Counted from the first letter of the stretch, positions 23,138 through 34,869 are shown. The stretch: DNA of 64,000 nucleotides from Strongylocentrotus droebachiensis (GCA_035222895.1 JAVYIG010006377.1:55012-119011), one strand, 5' to 3'. Notes: a model not told the origin generated them from the letters alone. Numbers and translations: made by a program.

Positions 23138-23798
23138 CAGTATACTATTAAACAAATGAAGGGTTACTGTTAGTTTTAAGAGCCTTTAAGAGGGTCCCAG
23201 GTTAGATTGTGAGAGATATGCAAGAAATGGAGGATTTGTGGATTAGTATTTTGTAAGTATTTTGTGAAATGTAGATGAATTCAGAGAAACAGAAGTTGAT
23301 AGCAGAGAGTTTTTATACAAATATGATGGAAGAAGATGGTATGACACGGAAGAAAGAAAGCCATCGATCGTGAATGGAAGAAAGAAGTAAAACATAAAAG
23401 AGATATATGAAGTGGAGAAGAGACATAGACCATAGACCTACTACGAATAGACCTTGGCATACAAAGAGGAGGGGAAGCATGATCATGTAAAAGTCATTCC
23501 ATTTGAAATTTCATCCCATCCTCCATGGATTCCCACGCTTGGTGCATACGCTGCATCAATCCCCCTGATTTGCCTACCTACAAGAATGCATCATCAAGCC
23601 CTCCTAATGGCTCTACCAGCTACAGAATACCAGGAGGACATCTCAAAAACTCTTTAACATCTTTAACGTCAAATAGAAAGATGAGTTCTGAAATAGGCTT
23701 ACCGGGATGTAAGCTTGCTGTAAGTCTGTAATATGTCTGCCGCCAGGTGGTATAGTCACTAGTAAATCAAATATTTAAAGCTGGTATGAATATTATCG

Positions 23799-23872
23799 GT
23801 TAGGAGCTGTAAGGGCGTTAGCTCCAATACTTTAAAACAGATTCCAGGCCCTTCTGGCTCTGAGAAGAAGAT
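23799..23872. repeat. Palindromic hairpin repeat, copy 5
   Basis: The left arm TTAGGAGCTGTAAGGGCGTT pairs imperfectly with the right arm AGGCCCTTCTGGCTCTGAG followed by AAGAAGAT. Confidence 0.55.
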
Positions 23873-24054
23873 ATAAGATCTGAGGATCGATTGAAAACCA
23901 AACCTTCTGACTGGAGCCAAGAGAAAGAAAAAAGAAGAGATCAAGTATGGAGGTGTAACAGTAGGTCATCTTGAATTCTTCAGTTAATTTTGAAACCTGA
24001 AATATTTCTATTTTCAAGCTTATTGTTTTAGAGTAACCCTCTATAAAGATAATA

Positions 24055-24160
24055 CTTAACCCATTGCACATGGGAACCAGGTGGCTCCTGTATTAAAGCC
24101 TGTGGAAATGAGAAAATTTGGCAGTCAACGATTTAACTCTGAATGGTGACAATTTCATCT
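24055..24160. repeat. Dispersed repeat, copy 1 (pair with 32715-32815)
   Basis: AACCCATTGCACATGGGAAC, then CAGGTGGCTCCTGTATTAAA, then a conserved GAGAAAATTTGGCAGTCA pattern, resembles 32715-32815 (AGCCCATTGCC, CAGGTGGTCCCTGTATTA, GAGAATTCAGTACCGGAAGT). The family is unknown and there are no terminal structures. Confidence 0.4.
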
Positions 24161-24344
24161 TCTGAGCTTGAGTGTAACGCTTCTATTTTATTTCTTACAC
24201 TGTATCTTTCATAATGCTATAATACTGCATCACTAACAAACTATGCATTCAGTGCAACTTGTAAAGTAGGCTGAATCCATCAATTTAAGTAATGCATTTC
24301 ATAACTAAATGAATTTTCCTTTTATATATTAGTATATTCTAGAG

Positions 24345-24697
24345 GCGGGGCATGCACCCTCTATCCCATTTTTTTTTTTTTTTTTTTTTTTTTTGGTTGC
24401 AAGTCACTGTTTATTTTTTGTTATTTTCCCCCAATTATGTTTTGTAATTTACTTTACTTTACAATCGTTATGATTTTAAATGTTTCTGGGCTGCAAGCGT
24501 ATCAAGCTGTCACGCTTAGGCTGTAGCCCTTCTGTATCATCACCTCTTCGAGCGTATGTATCTATGATTTACTGAATGTGGAAATGTAATTTAACTTATG
24601 TTTTATACTCATGTAAAGACATTGTCACATTATTGTTATAACCTATGATGATTCAGTAACCAATAAATATTTCAACTATTTCAACTATTTCAACTAT
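24345..24697 (+). mobile_element. 5'-truncated LINE 3' end
   Basis: The segment ends with AATAAAT followed by three copies of the 9-bp unit TTTCAACTA (24669-24697), a short tandem 3' tail of the kind left by non-LTR retrotransposons. Upstream, 24488-24529 can fold: GGGCT and AAGCGT pair with ACGCTT and AGCCC, like the 3' stem-loops that LINE reverse transcriptases recognise. A T26 run lies at 24369-24394. No ORF2 sequence is present, so the copy would be only the 3' UTR. CR1/L2-like affiliation is a guess. Confidence 0.5.
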
Positions 24698-25345
24698 GTA
24701 TCACAGATTGACACTTTCTGAAAAGGAGTCAAAATTGCTGACATCTGTTATGATGCACAATGTGACGATTAAGAAAATTTAGCCACACTATACTCTTTGA
24801 TGTTAGGCAAATGATATGTTTCAAGTTGGAAATGTGCGTTACACCAAATTCATGTAGTATTTAGTATTCAATGTTTAAGCTAATAAATAATTTTGTCTGA
24901 CTGGTTTTAGTTATGTCATTACTATTAAAAAACATTTCTTTTATTGTTTTCTAGTTTGAATTGTGGGTTATGTAGTATTGTTTTAAAAGCAGACCTGTGA
25001 GGGAAATTGCTTAGTCACCTATCTCTCACATGTTCTTGCTATTGATCTAGATCATACTTGCAGCACACGGGACAGATTACCATGTAAACCCTTGTTCCTA
25101 AGCCACCCAGTATTTTATCTCCAAATAATGATCTGGAAGGATGAGAGATATGAGGGATACCTGAGATGGATTCTTTACTGGTATGCTACTCTGCTCTTTG
25201 TTTTCTCCAATCCATGTTCCTGAAGAATCTTAACATGAGACTGGCTCGTGTGTCGCTGCAACGAGGATAGCAGACCAAACGGGAAGTGCGTAAACAGTGG
25301 GAGAAGGTTAACAGAACTAACAGATGTTTGCTAGGGAGGCCTGGC
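24698..25345. other. AT-rich unique DNA, nothing recognised
   Basis: No coding, RNA or repeat structure is seen. Confidence 0.45.
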
Positions 25346-25349
25346 TTCA

Positions 25350-25380
<31 letters not shown>

Positions 25381-25441
25381 GTCTCTCTCTCTCTCTCTCT
25401 CTGTCTCTTTCTCTGTCTCTCTCTCTCTCTCTCTCTCTTGG
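25346..25441. repeat. (CT)n microsatellite with CTGTCT interruptions
   Basis: A pure pyrimidine dinucleotide repeat apart from regularly spaced G substitutions giving CTGT units. Confidence 0.9.
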
Positions 25442-25928
25442 AGAAGGTCCTTTTGAATTCATGACTTGTGAAAGCCATGTGTAGTTTGATGAGGAATGAA
25501 GTGATTTTCTACAAGCATAATGTTCGACAATTCATGTGCGTGGAACACTTGTTAAGAAGTAGTGTTATTAGCAAGTCAGTAACTTATGATATCTGGTGTT
25601 GTTATGGATTTTTTGTCTGTTTAGTGCTAGAAAGATGTTACATAAAAGTAGGTTTATATGACCTGAGTTAATGCCTTCTGGATCTTAGCAGATGATTACA
25701 TCATACTACTCTTCCAATCATTCTGCACATTAGAGGTACATGAATGGTCGAACCATGTATATTTGGTCCTTGATGTTACATTAATCGAATAACAAGTATG
25801 CTATCTGACATGACATAAGCCAATTAAACATACTTAACGTGAGAAATTTTGCACACTTTTAATTAGCTTACCAGCTAATTGCTCTATTTCTTGAATCCTA
25901 TCCAACTCTTTTGTTTTGTTTAATGCAG
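25442..25928. other. AT-rich unique DNA
   Basis: Contains hairpin repeat half-copy 6 (25665-25696). Otherwise nothing is recognised. Confidence 0.45.
25665..25696. repeat. Palindromic hairpin repeat, copy 6 (right arm only)
   Basis: GAGTTAATGCCTTCTGGATC continuing TTAGCAGATGAT matches the right arm of the family. No left arm is seen upstream. Confidence 0.5.
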
Positions 25929-25994
25929 GCAGTGCTTGCAATGATATTAGTTTGTGTGACATTCGTGTTGTTGACATTGTGTTGTACTTTGTGA
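25929..25994 (+). CDS. Candidate 3' coding exon with a membrane-anchor-like tail
   Basis: A 3' splice site (CTCTTTTGTTTTGTTTAATGCAG, ending 25928) opens a frame of 21 codons, AVLAMILVCVTFVLLTLCC then TL, before a stop at 25992-25994. This is almost entirely hydrophobic and would fit a C-terminal membrane anchor. The frame starts on a codon boundary, which is how the candidate exon at 21317-21365 ends. AATAAA occurs near 26457. The sequence after the stop runs to CATGGTAAGTATTG at 26107-26120, a strong donor that would instead make this a 180-base exon. Evidence is splice-site shape and one short frame only, so it could be chance. Confidence 0.15.
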   Translation, partial: AVLAMILVCVTFVLLTLCCTL

Positions 25995-27567
25995 AAGTGT
26001 TTCCTCAGTGTGTTAGATACTGGTAGAAACCATAGACTTGCTAGGGTGTCACCTTGCTGCAAGGCTAGTAATGTAAACTCAGTTGAAAGTACTTTTCTGT
26101 GTATTTCATGGTAAGTATTGTTATTAAGGACCTGCTATTGCTAATAGGTATATATCAAACCTTGAGTAGTATAGCTGTATATGGTACTGAGGAAATAGCA
26201 TACCGGTAATCTGTAATTAAATACAGTGTAGACCTACATGAGCATTTGATAATTTTTGTTTTGGCTTGTTAGCAGGCTATGGGAGATCCTGATTTTTTTA
26301 TACAAATGATATAATAATAAGAATCAATTTATTTTCTTGATTATTAACTCTGTTCAATAATGCAGGGATTGCAGTTTTATATTGGTTTCCCCAAGTGCAC
26401 TCTGCCTTTCATCTGTTCGATAGAAGACTGGGGGATTATGATGTTTCTTGTCAGGGAATAAATTGGTAAATGAATTGTGAGAGGGTCATTTTGTGCTCTC
26501 CTGCCTGGCTCTTATTACCCCTAGGCTTCGTCTATAACTCTGACACCTGCTCCTGAACTTGGCATCATATGAATATAAAAGAAATGAAATTTGTAGGGAA
26601 TTTATTCAATTTTTCCATTTCAAAGAGATTGGGTCTGTTTCTTAGAAAAGTCAGCAACTGCCAAAGGCATTATCCTGCTGTGATCTTAAACAAATTGAGA
26701 AATTTCTGCAATTTTCTTAAAAGAGGTAAAGTTTTCTTTTAATAATTCATGATTAAAAGAAATAAAGTTATTATTTTAATTTTGTATTTATAAATGTATG
26801 CCTAATATGTTGCATTATGAATGGAAAAGGAAGATTCTTGAAAACAAATTATATGAATTACTAAAAGTAAAGACATAGGCCTTCAATTTGTTGTGGATAG
26901 CAGAAAATATTTGAGAGAGGGGGTGGGCTTGTCGAAGGACACTTTTCAATGAATTGCAGTAGGAAATGAAAGGAGAGTCTTCTAAAAAAATGTATATAAC
27001 TATTCATTATACAAAAGTGCATATTATTGCATAGGTTTTAAAAGCTGAACTAGATTTAGATGAAAATTGTTTTTCTTTCATATCTGCAATCATCATTTTT
27101 TTTATTGTCCTAAAGAGATTCATGGAGCTTGTCACACAGCATGGGTAATAATAAGATGTGAGAGGGGCAATATGGTACTCTGCATCTCTGGTGATGGTTT
27201 GATTTAATCTCTATTCCTGTGGCACCTGTTTCTTGTTACAGGGGTGTAAACTGATCCTTTACCTGCCCCCCTTTCTTGATTATGACAACTTATTGGAATG
27301 TAGGGGTAACTTACCCCCCTCCCCCCTCCCATCCTCCACTTCTTCCAGTATTTCTAAGCATTCAGTTGGTGTTTTTTTTTTTAAACTGTAACTATGATTT
27401 TAGATTTGATTTATCCTGACATCTAGTATCTACTGCAGATGGTTTACAAAAGATTCATTTCTACTTCTAGGCCTTTCTGATTCTCACATGCGACAACATT
27501 TCTAGATATGCAAGGGATGGATGGTCTATAACACTGTACAGTGCAGCATACTGATGTGGGTGACTTA
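25995..27567. other. AT-rich unique DNA with one copy of a short direct repeat
   Basis: At 27225-27260, CACCTGTTTCTTGTTACAGG followed by GGTGTAAACTGATC recurs at 27960-27995 with three substitutions. Nothing else is recognised. Confidence 0.4.
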
Positions 27568-27939
27568 GGGCGCGTTCATGCTTGATTTTGAAGGCAGAAT
27601 GAGCGATTTGTAATGCTCATCGTAAACGCTCATCGTAATCGCAGTTCCACGGTGCACTGTTCATGCTCACTTCTCCAGGCAATTCTCCTTGGGTGGCCTT
27701 CAGCTGGATTCGCAAACCTGTGTGCGCATGCTACGTAGACCCACTAGAGGTCAGTGCGTTGACCCCATTTAAACGCGTTTACAAATTGTAAACGCATCTT
27801 TTTGTGAGTTTACGATCGGCGATCGTGATCGCCGTTTTTCTGTGATTCTACAAAAGTGAGCATGAACGCAATCGTGTTTTAAACTAAACGCGTAACAGAT
27901 GCCTGATTCTGGCCGTCAAAATCAAGCATGAACGCGCCC
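27568..27939. mobile_element. Harbinger-like MITE with TTA target duplications
   Basis: Terminal inverted repeats of about 24 bp are perfect: GGGCGCGTTCATGCTTGA continuing TTTTGA at the left, and its exact complement at 27916-27939. Both sides are flanked by TTA (27565-27567 and 27940-27942), the 3-bp TWA target duplication characteristic of PIF/Harbinger transposons. It is 372 bp long and has no transposase, so it is non-autonomous. The interior is rich in AAACGC and CATGAACGCAATCG motifs, including a palindromic CGATCGGCGATCGTGATCG-type core at about 27814-27833. Intact ends suggest relatively recent activity. Confidence 0.85.
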
Positions 27940-27942
27940 TTA

Positions 27943-27998
27943 TACAGTTGATTCCACAGACACCTGTTTCTTGTTACAGAGGTGTCAAGTGATCTCCA
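27943..27998. repeat. Second copy of a ~35-bp direct repeat flanking the MITE
   Basis: CACCTGTTTCTTGTTACAGA followed by GGTGTCAAGTGATC (27961-27994) matches 27227-27260. The two copies lie about 735 bp apart on either side of the MITE. Confidence 0.55.
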
Positions 27999-28086
27999 TG
28001 CTCCCCCCATGGGTACCAACCATTACCCCTATCGTGGCACCGTGCTCCCCCTATGGGTACCAACCATTACCCCTATCATGGCACCG
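27999..28086. repeat. 44-bp tandem duplication
   Basis: Two head-to-tail copies of a unit beginning TGCTCCCCC and containing ATGGGTACCAACCATTACCC start at 27999 and 28043. They differ at about two positions, so the duplication is recent. Confidence 0.85.
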
Positions 28087-28461
28087 TGCTGAGTTCCTAC
28101 CTTGGTTTTCTCTTCCTGGGCTACCATACTCTATCAAAGGATGTGGTATTCATTAGATGATTTGTAGTGATCTGCTATGATATCCATTTTTTAAAGATTA
28201 GTTTGTCATTAGAGATCAAATATCAATTCTTTTTAAGCCTCCATATTATACCCAAAACCACCGAACTATAGGCATATATAGACTTATATATGTGACACCT
28301 GATATCTGATGTGCATGAGAATGGAAAGAAAATCAGTTAGTATTGTGGAATTCGTCAACAACACGTTTCACTGTCAAAACTCTTTCTCTATCTGATGTTA
28401 TCATGCATTTAATTGTCTGTTCGTCTGTTCACCACTACCATATTTCATTTTTCTTCTTCAG
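28087..28461. other. Unique DNA, nothing recognised
   Basis: No structure beyond a pyrimidine-rich stretch that runs into a good splice acceptor at 28461. Confidence 0.4.
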
Positions 28462-28534
28462 TGGTTCAGATGCTAGGTTAAAAAGTTCCCAAACTCAACA
28501 ACAAGCACTATCTAGAGATGGACTGCCGGCATGA
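28462..28534 (+). CDS. Candidate terminal coding exon, unknown protein
   Basis: A strong 3' splice site, TTTCATTTTTCTTCTTCAG ending at 28461, precedes an open frame. After one base finishing a split codon it reads GSDARLKSSQTQQQALSRDG and then LPA before a TGA at 28532-28534. The polar, Ser/Gln-rich sequence looks like a flexible C-terminal tail. No AATAAA follows within about 300 bases. I do not recognise the protein, and the acceptor may be one of many pyrimidine-rich chance sites. Confidence 0.2.
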
Positions 28535-28552
28535 GAATCATTATGCTTAGCT

Positions 28553-28771
28553 AAGCTGTTACAGAATAGAGGCAAACAAATTATTACATGCATTCTATTA
28601 TTGGGGAAACAAACTTTCTGTTCCTAACCAACAAGAGGCCAAGATCAAAGACGTTTTGAGGCGAGGATCCTGTCCCAAGACGGACAAAGGGCTTGCCATT
28701 GACCCTCACATATGGAAGAAGTTTAACGGAGGTGGCCTCTGGCTTGGTACAAGGTCACAAACAAACAAATG
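28553..28771 (+). other. Open stretch without start codon, possible exon
   Basis: About 70 codons are open without an ATG, including QQEAKIKDVLRRGSCPKTDK followed by GLAIDPHIWKKFNGGGLWLG, ending at TGA 28769-28771. Base composition is less AT-rich than its surroundings and the peptide composition is balanced, unlike the chance frames nearby. No clear splice boundaries are seen and no family is recognised. Confidence 0.2.
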
Positions 28772-29477
28772 AATGTTTCTCCTCACTCCGTCTCTAACCT
28801 AGCTGTCATGTGGTGTGTGTGCTCCAATCTCTGCCTCCCACACCTTCTCTCATTCAGTGTCTGCTTTCATTTCCAGCCCAAGGAAAGTTAAAATTCTATT
28901 TTCAACAAGCACGAGGAAATGTCCAGATTTTGTGCATTGATTCCATATCTTTGCAAAGTTTTGCTGTGCAAAAAATGCTACAACTTGCAGATGTATATCA
29001 AATTTGATTTGAAATCTGAAATATATATAGTTGCATTTTTAAACAAAATCTGTAGCATATTGAGATATTTTTAAAGTGTAATTTGACCTTGTTATGGATT
29101 TGAAGACTCAGAAAATAACTCTAGAATAGTGGAATTTTGTCTTTGGCTGATGACACTCCTGGTGTTCCAAACATAGACATGTGTTAAATCAGAGGAAAAT
29201 GACAAAAATTGTTCTTAGTTATGTAATTTATTCAAACAGTTGCACCATTTTGATATGCATAGTCACAGCCTGTTATCTTCAGCTAAAATGAGTTGCCTTT
29301 TCCTTTAATATGATCCTTTTCCTTGCTTTCTGAGTAGCTTCTCCTTTAGTTCACCAAAGATAGACATTGGATAATTTAGTTTTAGGAAAGAGAGAGAATA
29401 GATTGAAATGGTTGTTACTGTTCTCACCAGGTCCTAACAAACATGACCCCATCATCAAGCAAGGGTCCACTATAGTG
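28772..29477. other. AT-rich unique DNA, nothing recognised
   Basis: No features can be supported. Confidence 0.45.
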
Positions 29478-29834
29478 GGTCTGTCCACATCAGCTCGAGA
29501 TTGTCAAATAGCCCGCTATTTCTGATTAGGGAAATAAGCCCAAAGTTACAAATCGCGTCTTCATCAGCTCGAGACTTGACCTCGAAACTCAAGCTCAAGA
29601 TATTTTGCTCAGCATTCACGCATAGTGCGAGTCTTCAGGCTGGTGAGGACGCACCAGATAAATAGCGGGATATTTTGCAAACTAGCTCAAGATATCTTGG
29701 GATGATTATATCTACCAAATATCCCGCTAATTGGAACTGCGGGCTGATGAAGGCGCAAATTGGCTGGATAATTTGCGATCGGGAGAGTTCAAATAGTGGG
29801 TTATTTGGCAATCTCGAGCTGATGATGACAGGCC
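29478..29834. mobile_element. Non-autonomous TIR element with ~45-bp ends
   Basis: The left end GGTCTGTCCACATCAGCTCG continues AGATTGTCAAATAGCCCGCTA. The right end in reverse complement reads GGCCTGTCATCATCAGCTCG then AGATTGCCAAATAACCCACTA: about 45 bp of inverted repeat with roughly eight mismatches. Inside, ATAGCGGGATATTTT (about 29662) and AAATATCCCGCTAATT (about 29718) form a second palindrome, and CATCAGCTCGAGA recurs at 29562. Target duplication is unclear and the superfamily unassigned. A TA-flanked mariner-like element is possible. Confidence 0.65.
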
Positions 29835-30929
29835 TAGTCACCCATCAAGCCCTCCTTGACTAACCTCTTGACATACCCCTCAAACTCCCAAGGTCAAATA
29901 CCAATCAACATATCCACAAATTGACACCAGATGGTACCGTTGGTAGTACGCCTCCTCTTCGATCTTTCACGAACGAACTCAAAGAACCGGCATTTCATTC
30001 TAACCTACAAGGTAGCTGAACTCTGGTTTTAGGCATTCATTTCATATCAACCTGTCAGACTTTGATTTTATAATCTGCATTTTCTCATTCTGCATGGTTT
30101 CGTTTTCAAGGAACCTTCAGCAATCATGATTTCTTTTTAAAACTCTAAATTTAGGATGATGAAAATATTCATTTTTGCATTTCGAAGAATAGCTAAGCTG
30201 CATAGGGAAACCTTAGGTTGTCCTAGCGATTTAGAATTTGAATGTCCTTTTTAGACATTTAATCAAGCTCTTCTCAATGTCACTGTACATATTTGACTCC
30301 ACTTAAGTTATGCGTTAGCTTATTAAAAAAATATGTTCAAGAAACAAATACCCCTTTTATGCAATTTTAAAATATGTTGAATAGCTCATTGGAATTATGG
30401 TAATACATTTAGAAGGTAAGAAAATATTTGATTGTGTATATATTTCAACAAGCGAGGTCTTGGTTTGGGGTTGGTCAAAGGATCTAAGCTTTGGCTACTT
30501 TGGGGATAATGTTTGGGATTATATTTTTTGTTTGCAATTCATTAGTTTTCTCAGCATTTTTCATTTCCTTATCTTTTCTGTATTTCCTCACATTTCATGA
30601 GAAATAGAAGTCCAGTAGTATTCTCCACTTGCATTGGTTTGTAGTCTTGTCAATGAAAATAAAAAAGAGTGTGTTTACACATCAATATGGTAATTACTTT
30701 ACAATACTATTCCATGATTTTTACATTTTCTTCCCTTCAAGCTAAAGTCAAAATTAAAACCTCAGTAAATACTACACCCTCCTACTAAGTCTATCAATCA
30801 TCTTGTCACTCCAAACTGGACACTATCATTTAAATCTGCCATATTATCACATATTGCTCATTCTTTTCTAAGCCCTTTTTTCTGCTGTTTCCTCCTTTCT
30901 TTCCCTGACTCTCTTGCCCTCACTGTACC
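29835..30929. other. AT-rich unique DNA, nothing recognised
   Basis: No gene, RNA or repeat boundary is identified. Confidence 0.45.
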
Positions 30930-31239
30930 GATCTCTCTCTCTTTCACTCTTCATCTCTCCATCTCTCCTTTCATATCCCTCAAGGTACCTCCATCTTTCT
31001 CCCCCTCACTTTCCTTATATTCCTCTATCTCTATCTCTTTCAACCCCTTTACTCTCTTTTCCCTCCTTCTCAATCCCTCTCCATCTCAATCCCTGTCCAT
31101 TTCTCTTCCTCTCTCCCCCTTCTCTCTCTCTCTCTCTTTCTTAATTATGCTCTCTTCATCTCTCATTCTCTCTCTCTCTCAATCCTCTCCATCTCTCTCT
31201 CTCTCTCTCTCTCCCTCTCCCTTTTTTCCTCCCCCTCAA

Positions 31240-31275
<36 letters not shown>

Positions 31276-31325
31276 TCTCTTTCTCTCTTTCCCTCTCTCT
31301 TTATCTCTTACCTCCCTCCCTGTTG
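30930..31325. repeat. (CT)n / CCCT pyrimidine tract
   Basis: About 400 bases of near-pure pyrimidine on the plus strand, with several perfect (TC)n blocks (for example 31193-31211 and 31243-31283). Frames across it are artefacts. Confidence 0.9.
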
Positions 31326-34300
31326 ATGTCCCTCTGGTGTGAGCCAAGCCAGACATGGTGGCAGCAGGCTGGATTTAGGAGGAAGGGGAATCCCCCAGGT
31401 GATGTCAGGCATTCTGCTTCTAATTACAGATTAGTCTCACTACAGGTCTCTAGCTCACTATAATTCACTGTTCTGTCGTTGAGATATCTAGATCAGAAAG
31501 GACACTTCTGTCATAATCTGTGAATGCCAATGAGCCAATTCATTCTGCATTTGCTATGAATTCAAAATGTAGATTTTTGGCTAAGTTGTAGGCCTATCCA
31601 TTACATAAGTAGATGATAGCAGTCCCTCTTTATGTTCCATTAGTAAAGGAAAAAAGAGGAAATGGCTGCATTGAATGAATTTATTCTATTACATAACCCT
31701 TGCCAAGGCTTCCAATATACCCATCTAGTTCACTCATTTTAAAGAACTTTTCTGTCATATACATTGTTATTGCTGTTCTTATTATTACTGTTGCAATTCA
31801 TATTTCACCTATGATATGACTTGACGAGTCAAGTTTGAAAAACAAAAAAATCTCTTTAAACATTAAATTTCTGCAGAATGAAGACAGATTAATCTCACAA
31901 AAATCACAGAAAAGCATTATCACATACTAGTATTAGATTAACTATCTATCCAGCATAATATTTGCAATGTGATTCAGTGCAGTATTGGAGAAGACTATCT
32001 ATAGCAAGTCCTCATTGAACATCTGTGTCCTATTATCCCTCCATTACCAAGTTGCCATTTGTTTCCCATTTTGCGCTAATCCTCCGCTGCTTTCTCCCTC
32101 GGCTAGCTGTCAGACTTTCAATTTTCATTTTCAGCCCCCTTTCTTCCTCCACCTCCACACATATTTGTTAGCTTGAATAATAGGCTGAGCTTCACACAAT
32201 TGTTTTCACTTTTCTGCTTTTGCTATGGTAACAACATCTTGTCAGGTTGTTGGGAGTGGTGAGAAATCATTTCTTGCAGGTGGCAATGCACACAAGAGAT
32301 GGGGCTTCCTGCGAGAGATGTGACAGGATTCTGACTGTCCCATTCACATACATATTGAATCGTCAGCAAATTGTTTGTTAGATTCATTTCCGTCATCGCT
32401 AATGGGAAATCAACATTTTACCAGTCATACAAAATTGTTTTGACAATGAACTTGACTGCATGAATGGCATGGATGAGAAAAGAGTAACAAAATAATGTAC
32501 TAAATATAGCAATGCTACGAATGAAACCTTGCAAGCAATTTCTTCAGATTTCAATTACATTTTTGGGTAAGAAAGAAAATCATATTGATAGGATAGAAGA
32601 ATTGATGTATCCATTGGTATCAATTATGTAATGGAATAAAAAGCTTACTTCATGTATAAGTTACAGGATGGTGTAAATTCAGAGTTAAGGTATTGCCTTA
32701 ATTCCTGAAAACATATTTAGCCCATTGCCTACACTCAGGAGTCAGGTGGTCCCTGTATTATTAAGTCTATTTGAATAGGAGAATTCAGTACCGGAAGTCA
32801 TGATATTAGTAGTCAGCTGCATTGCTATGAGGCATGTACTTATAAAACCTTTACCATATACGATGATGATCACTATAATGCTGGTGACATTTCATTTTTA
32901 GGCTGCTATTGGACAAAGGAAGAAACAAAAAAAAACTTATGGAAGTGCTCCATTGCAAATTATTAAACTGCTAAAAATCAAATAAATGATTGATTAATTA
33001 ATGAAAGAATCATGAACATTTTGATTTGATAACAATAAGATAAGGGTTATTTCATGAAACAATTTCAGTTTTAAATGTAGTATTTACTATTTATATAAAA
33101 ATATCCCATCAGTATCACTTTAAATTACTAAAGATATGACCTAATGTTAAATTTGACTATTCCAAATAGTTTTAGAATTTTCTTATGCAACCTTTGGTAA
33201 CTAAGCTTCATAGTACTTTCAAAATGTATAAGGCAAGTTTTGATAATTCTTATGCTACTGTAAAACCCCAATTTTTTTAATACAAGAATACCTAGGTGAG
33301 TGGTCTAGATTTGCAGAAGAAAAATGTATAATTCACAAACTCAGTTTTCATCAATTTCTTTTCCCTTCACAAAATGGGCAGTCATAAATAACTATAATAT
33401 TGCAAAAGTACATGTCATGAAAATTGCTGATTTTAAAGGAACCCCTGTTCCTAAAGTATCATGTGTGAACGTATCTCATCATCTCTCACATCATCCCATC
33501 TTAAAGCAACGCCCTGCCCTGCTCCTAGCCATGCATACCAGCCAGCCAGACTTGGTGTCGTCATCGTCGACGGCAACCAGGATTACCAACCTCATGTGAG
33601 AGAGAGAGAGATGCCTCAGGGGGCTCAATACGAATGACCCCAGCTGAAATGGGCAACAAGAAATATTGTCAGAAATTGCAAAAATACCGAGGAATGAAAT
33701 TATCAGCATCTGGTTGGTATTAACATGTAGCTGGAGAAATACAATTTCAGGACAAATTATTCATTTCTGAGGCTTGTCAGATATTGAGTTGTAACAATGA
33801 GTTCCTACCCTCCTTGGTTGTAATGATAGCCTTGTCTGGATGAAATCCATTCCTTATGCCATGGTCAGATATCCTCGAGGTATGACCTTTGTTCTTCATT
33901 ATTTCTTAAATTCTTTTGTTTTCTTTGTTCTAATGGAACAGTGATAAAGCTTACAAAAATTGCCCTTATTCTTGCTATTGTTGATAGAATTATTTGACAT
34001 TCTTACGAGAAAAGATTTAGGTCAGCCTTTGTTGTGATTAACCATAGAGGAGAAGGTTTTTTTTTTAATGGTTTTTGTTTTAACCCAACTGCTAAGAAAG
34101 CATGTGTCTCCTGTTTAAATGGTTGATATACAAGCTTGACACTATACAGGTATGTATAATATGCTCATGTGAACTCTTATATTCCCTGTTGATCGGCCTA
34201 CTTCATTCCCGAGTCATGAAAACAACTAATGTCTCCCCTTCCCTTTTTTTTCACTGAGTATAGCTCTTTTGAACATTCCCAAACACCACAGAAATACAGT

Positions 34301-34678
34301 CCCTAACCAAAATAGAGCAAACATGATGTAAAATTATTTGACAGAAATGAACATCTGGAAAGAGTTGATATTGAAAGTACATGCCCACCTTCCAAATCAT
34401 CTACAGTTTATCCCATCTTCAATGCGGTTCACCTTGACTTCCAGCAGGGCGGGTCTTCCTCAGAACCACAACGGCTCTGGTATGTATGTCAGTCATTCCT
34501 AGGACAATGCTCCCATTATTATCTGGTTCATAATACCCTAGATATACTTGTAGAATTGATTGAGAGTTTGGCTTCTTCTATCTCCGTCAAGTCGATATGA
34601 AGGTGAATATCTTTCCTTCATTTAGACACCTGTTGTCTTCCAGGGTTTAATGGCATTGGATGAAAACATACAAGATAG
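31326..34678. other. AT-rich unique DNA with an X-box-like site and one dispersed repeat
   Basis: In 3.3 kb I see only two items. TTTGCTATGGTAAC at 32218-32231 matches an RFX X-box on the minus strand (GTTACCATAGCAAA, one mismatch). Positions 32715-32815 are copy 2 of the repeat at 24055. The 91-codon frame at 33324-33599 has no recognisable features. Confidence 0.4.
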
Positions 34679-34727
<49 letters not shown>

Positions 34728-34731
34728 GAGG

Positions 34732-34775
<44 letters not shown>

Positions 34776-34820
34776 GGGAGGGAAGGATAGAGAGAGAGAG
34801 AGAGAGGAAGGGAGAGACAG

Positions 34821-34869
<49 letters not shown>

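Larger units (their letters stand above)
22773..24054. other. Unique DNA between hairpin repeats
   Basis: Apart from hairpin copies 4 and 5, annotated separately, nothing is seen. Overlapping 67-68 codon frames at 23454-23731 look like chance. Confidence 0.4.

Noticed and set aside
33324-33709. 91- and 72-codon overlapping frames on opposite strands
   Set aside because: AT-rich chance composition, no splice support and no recognisable motifs.
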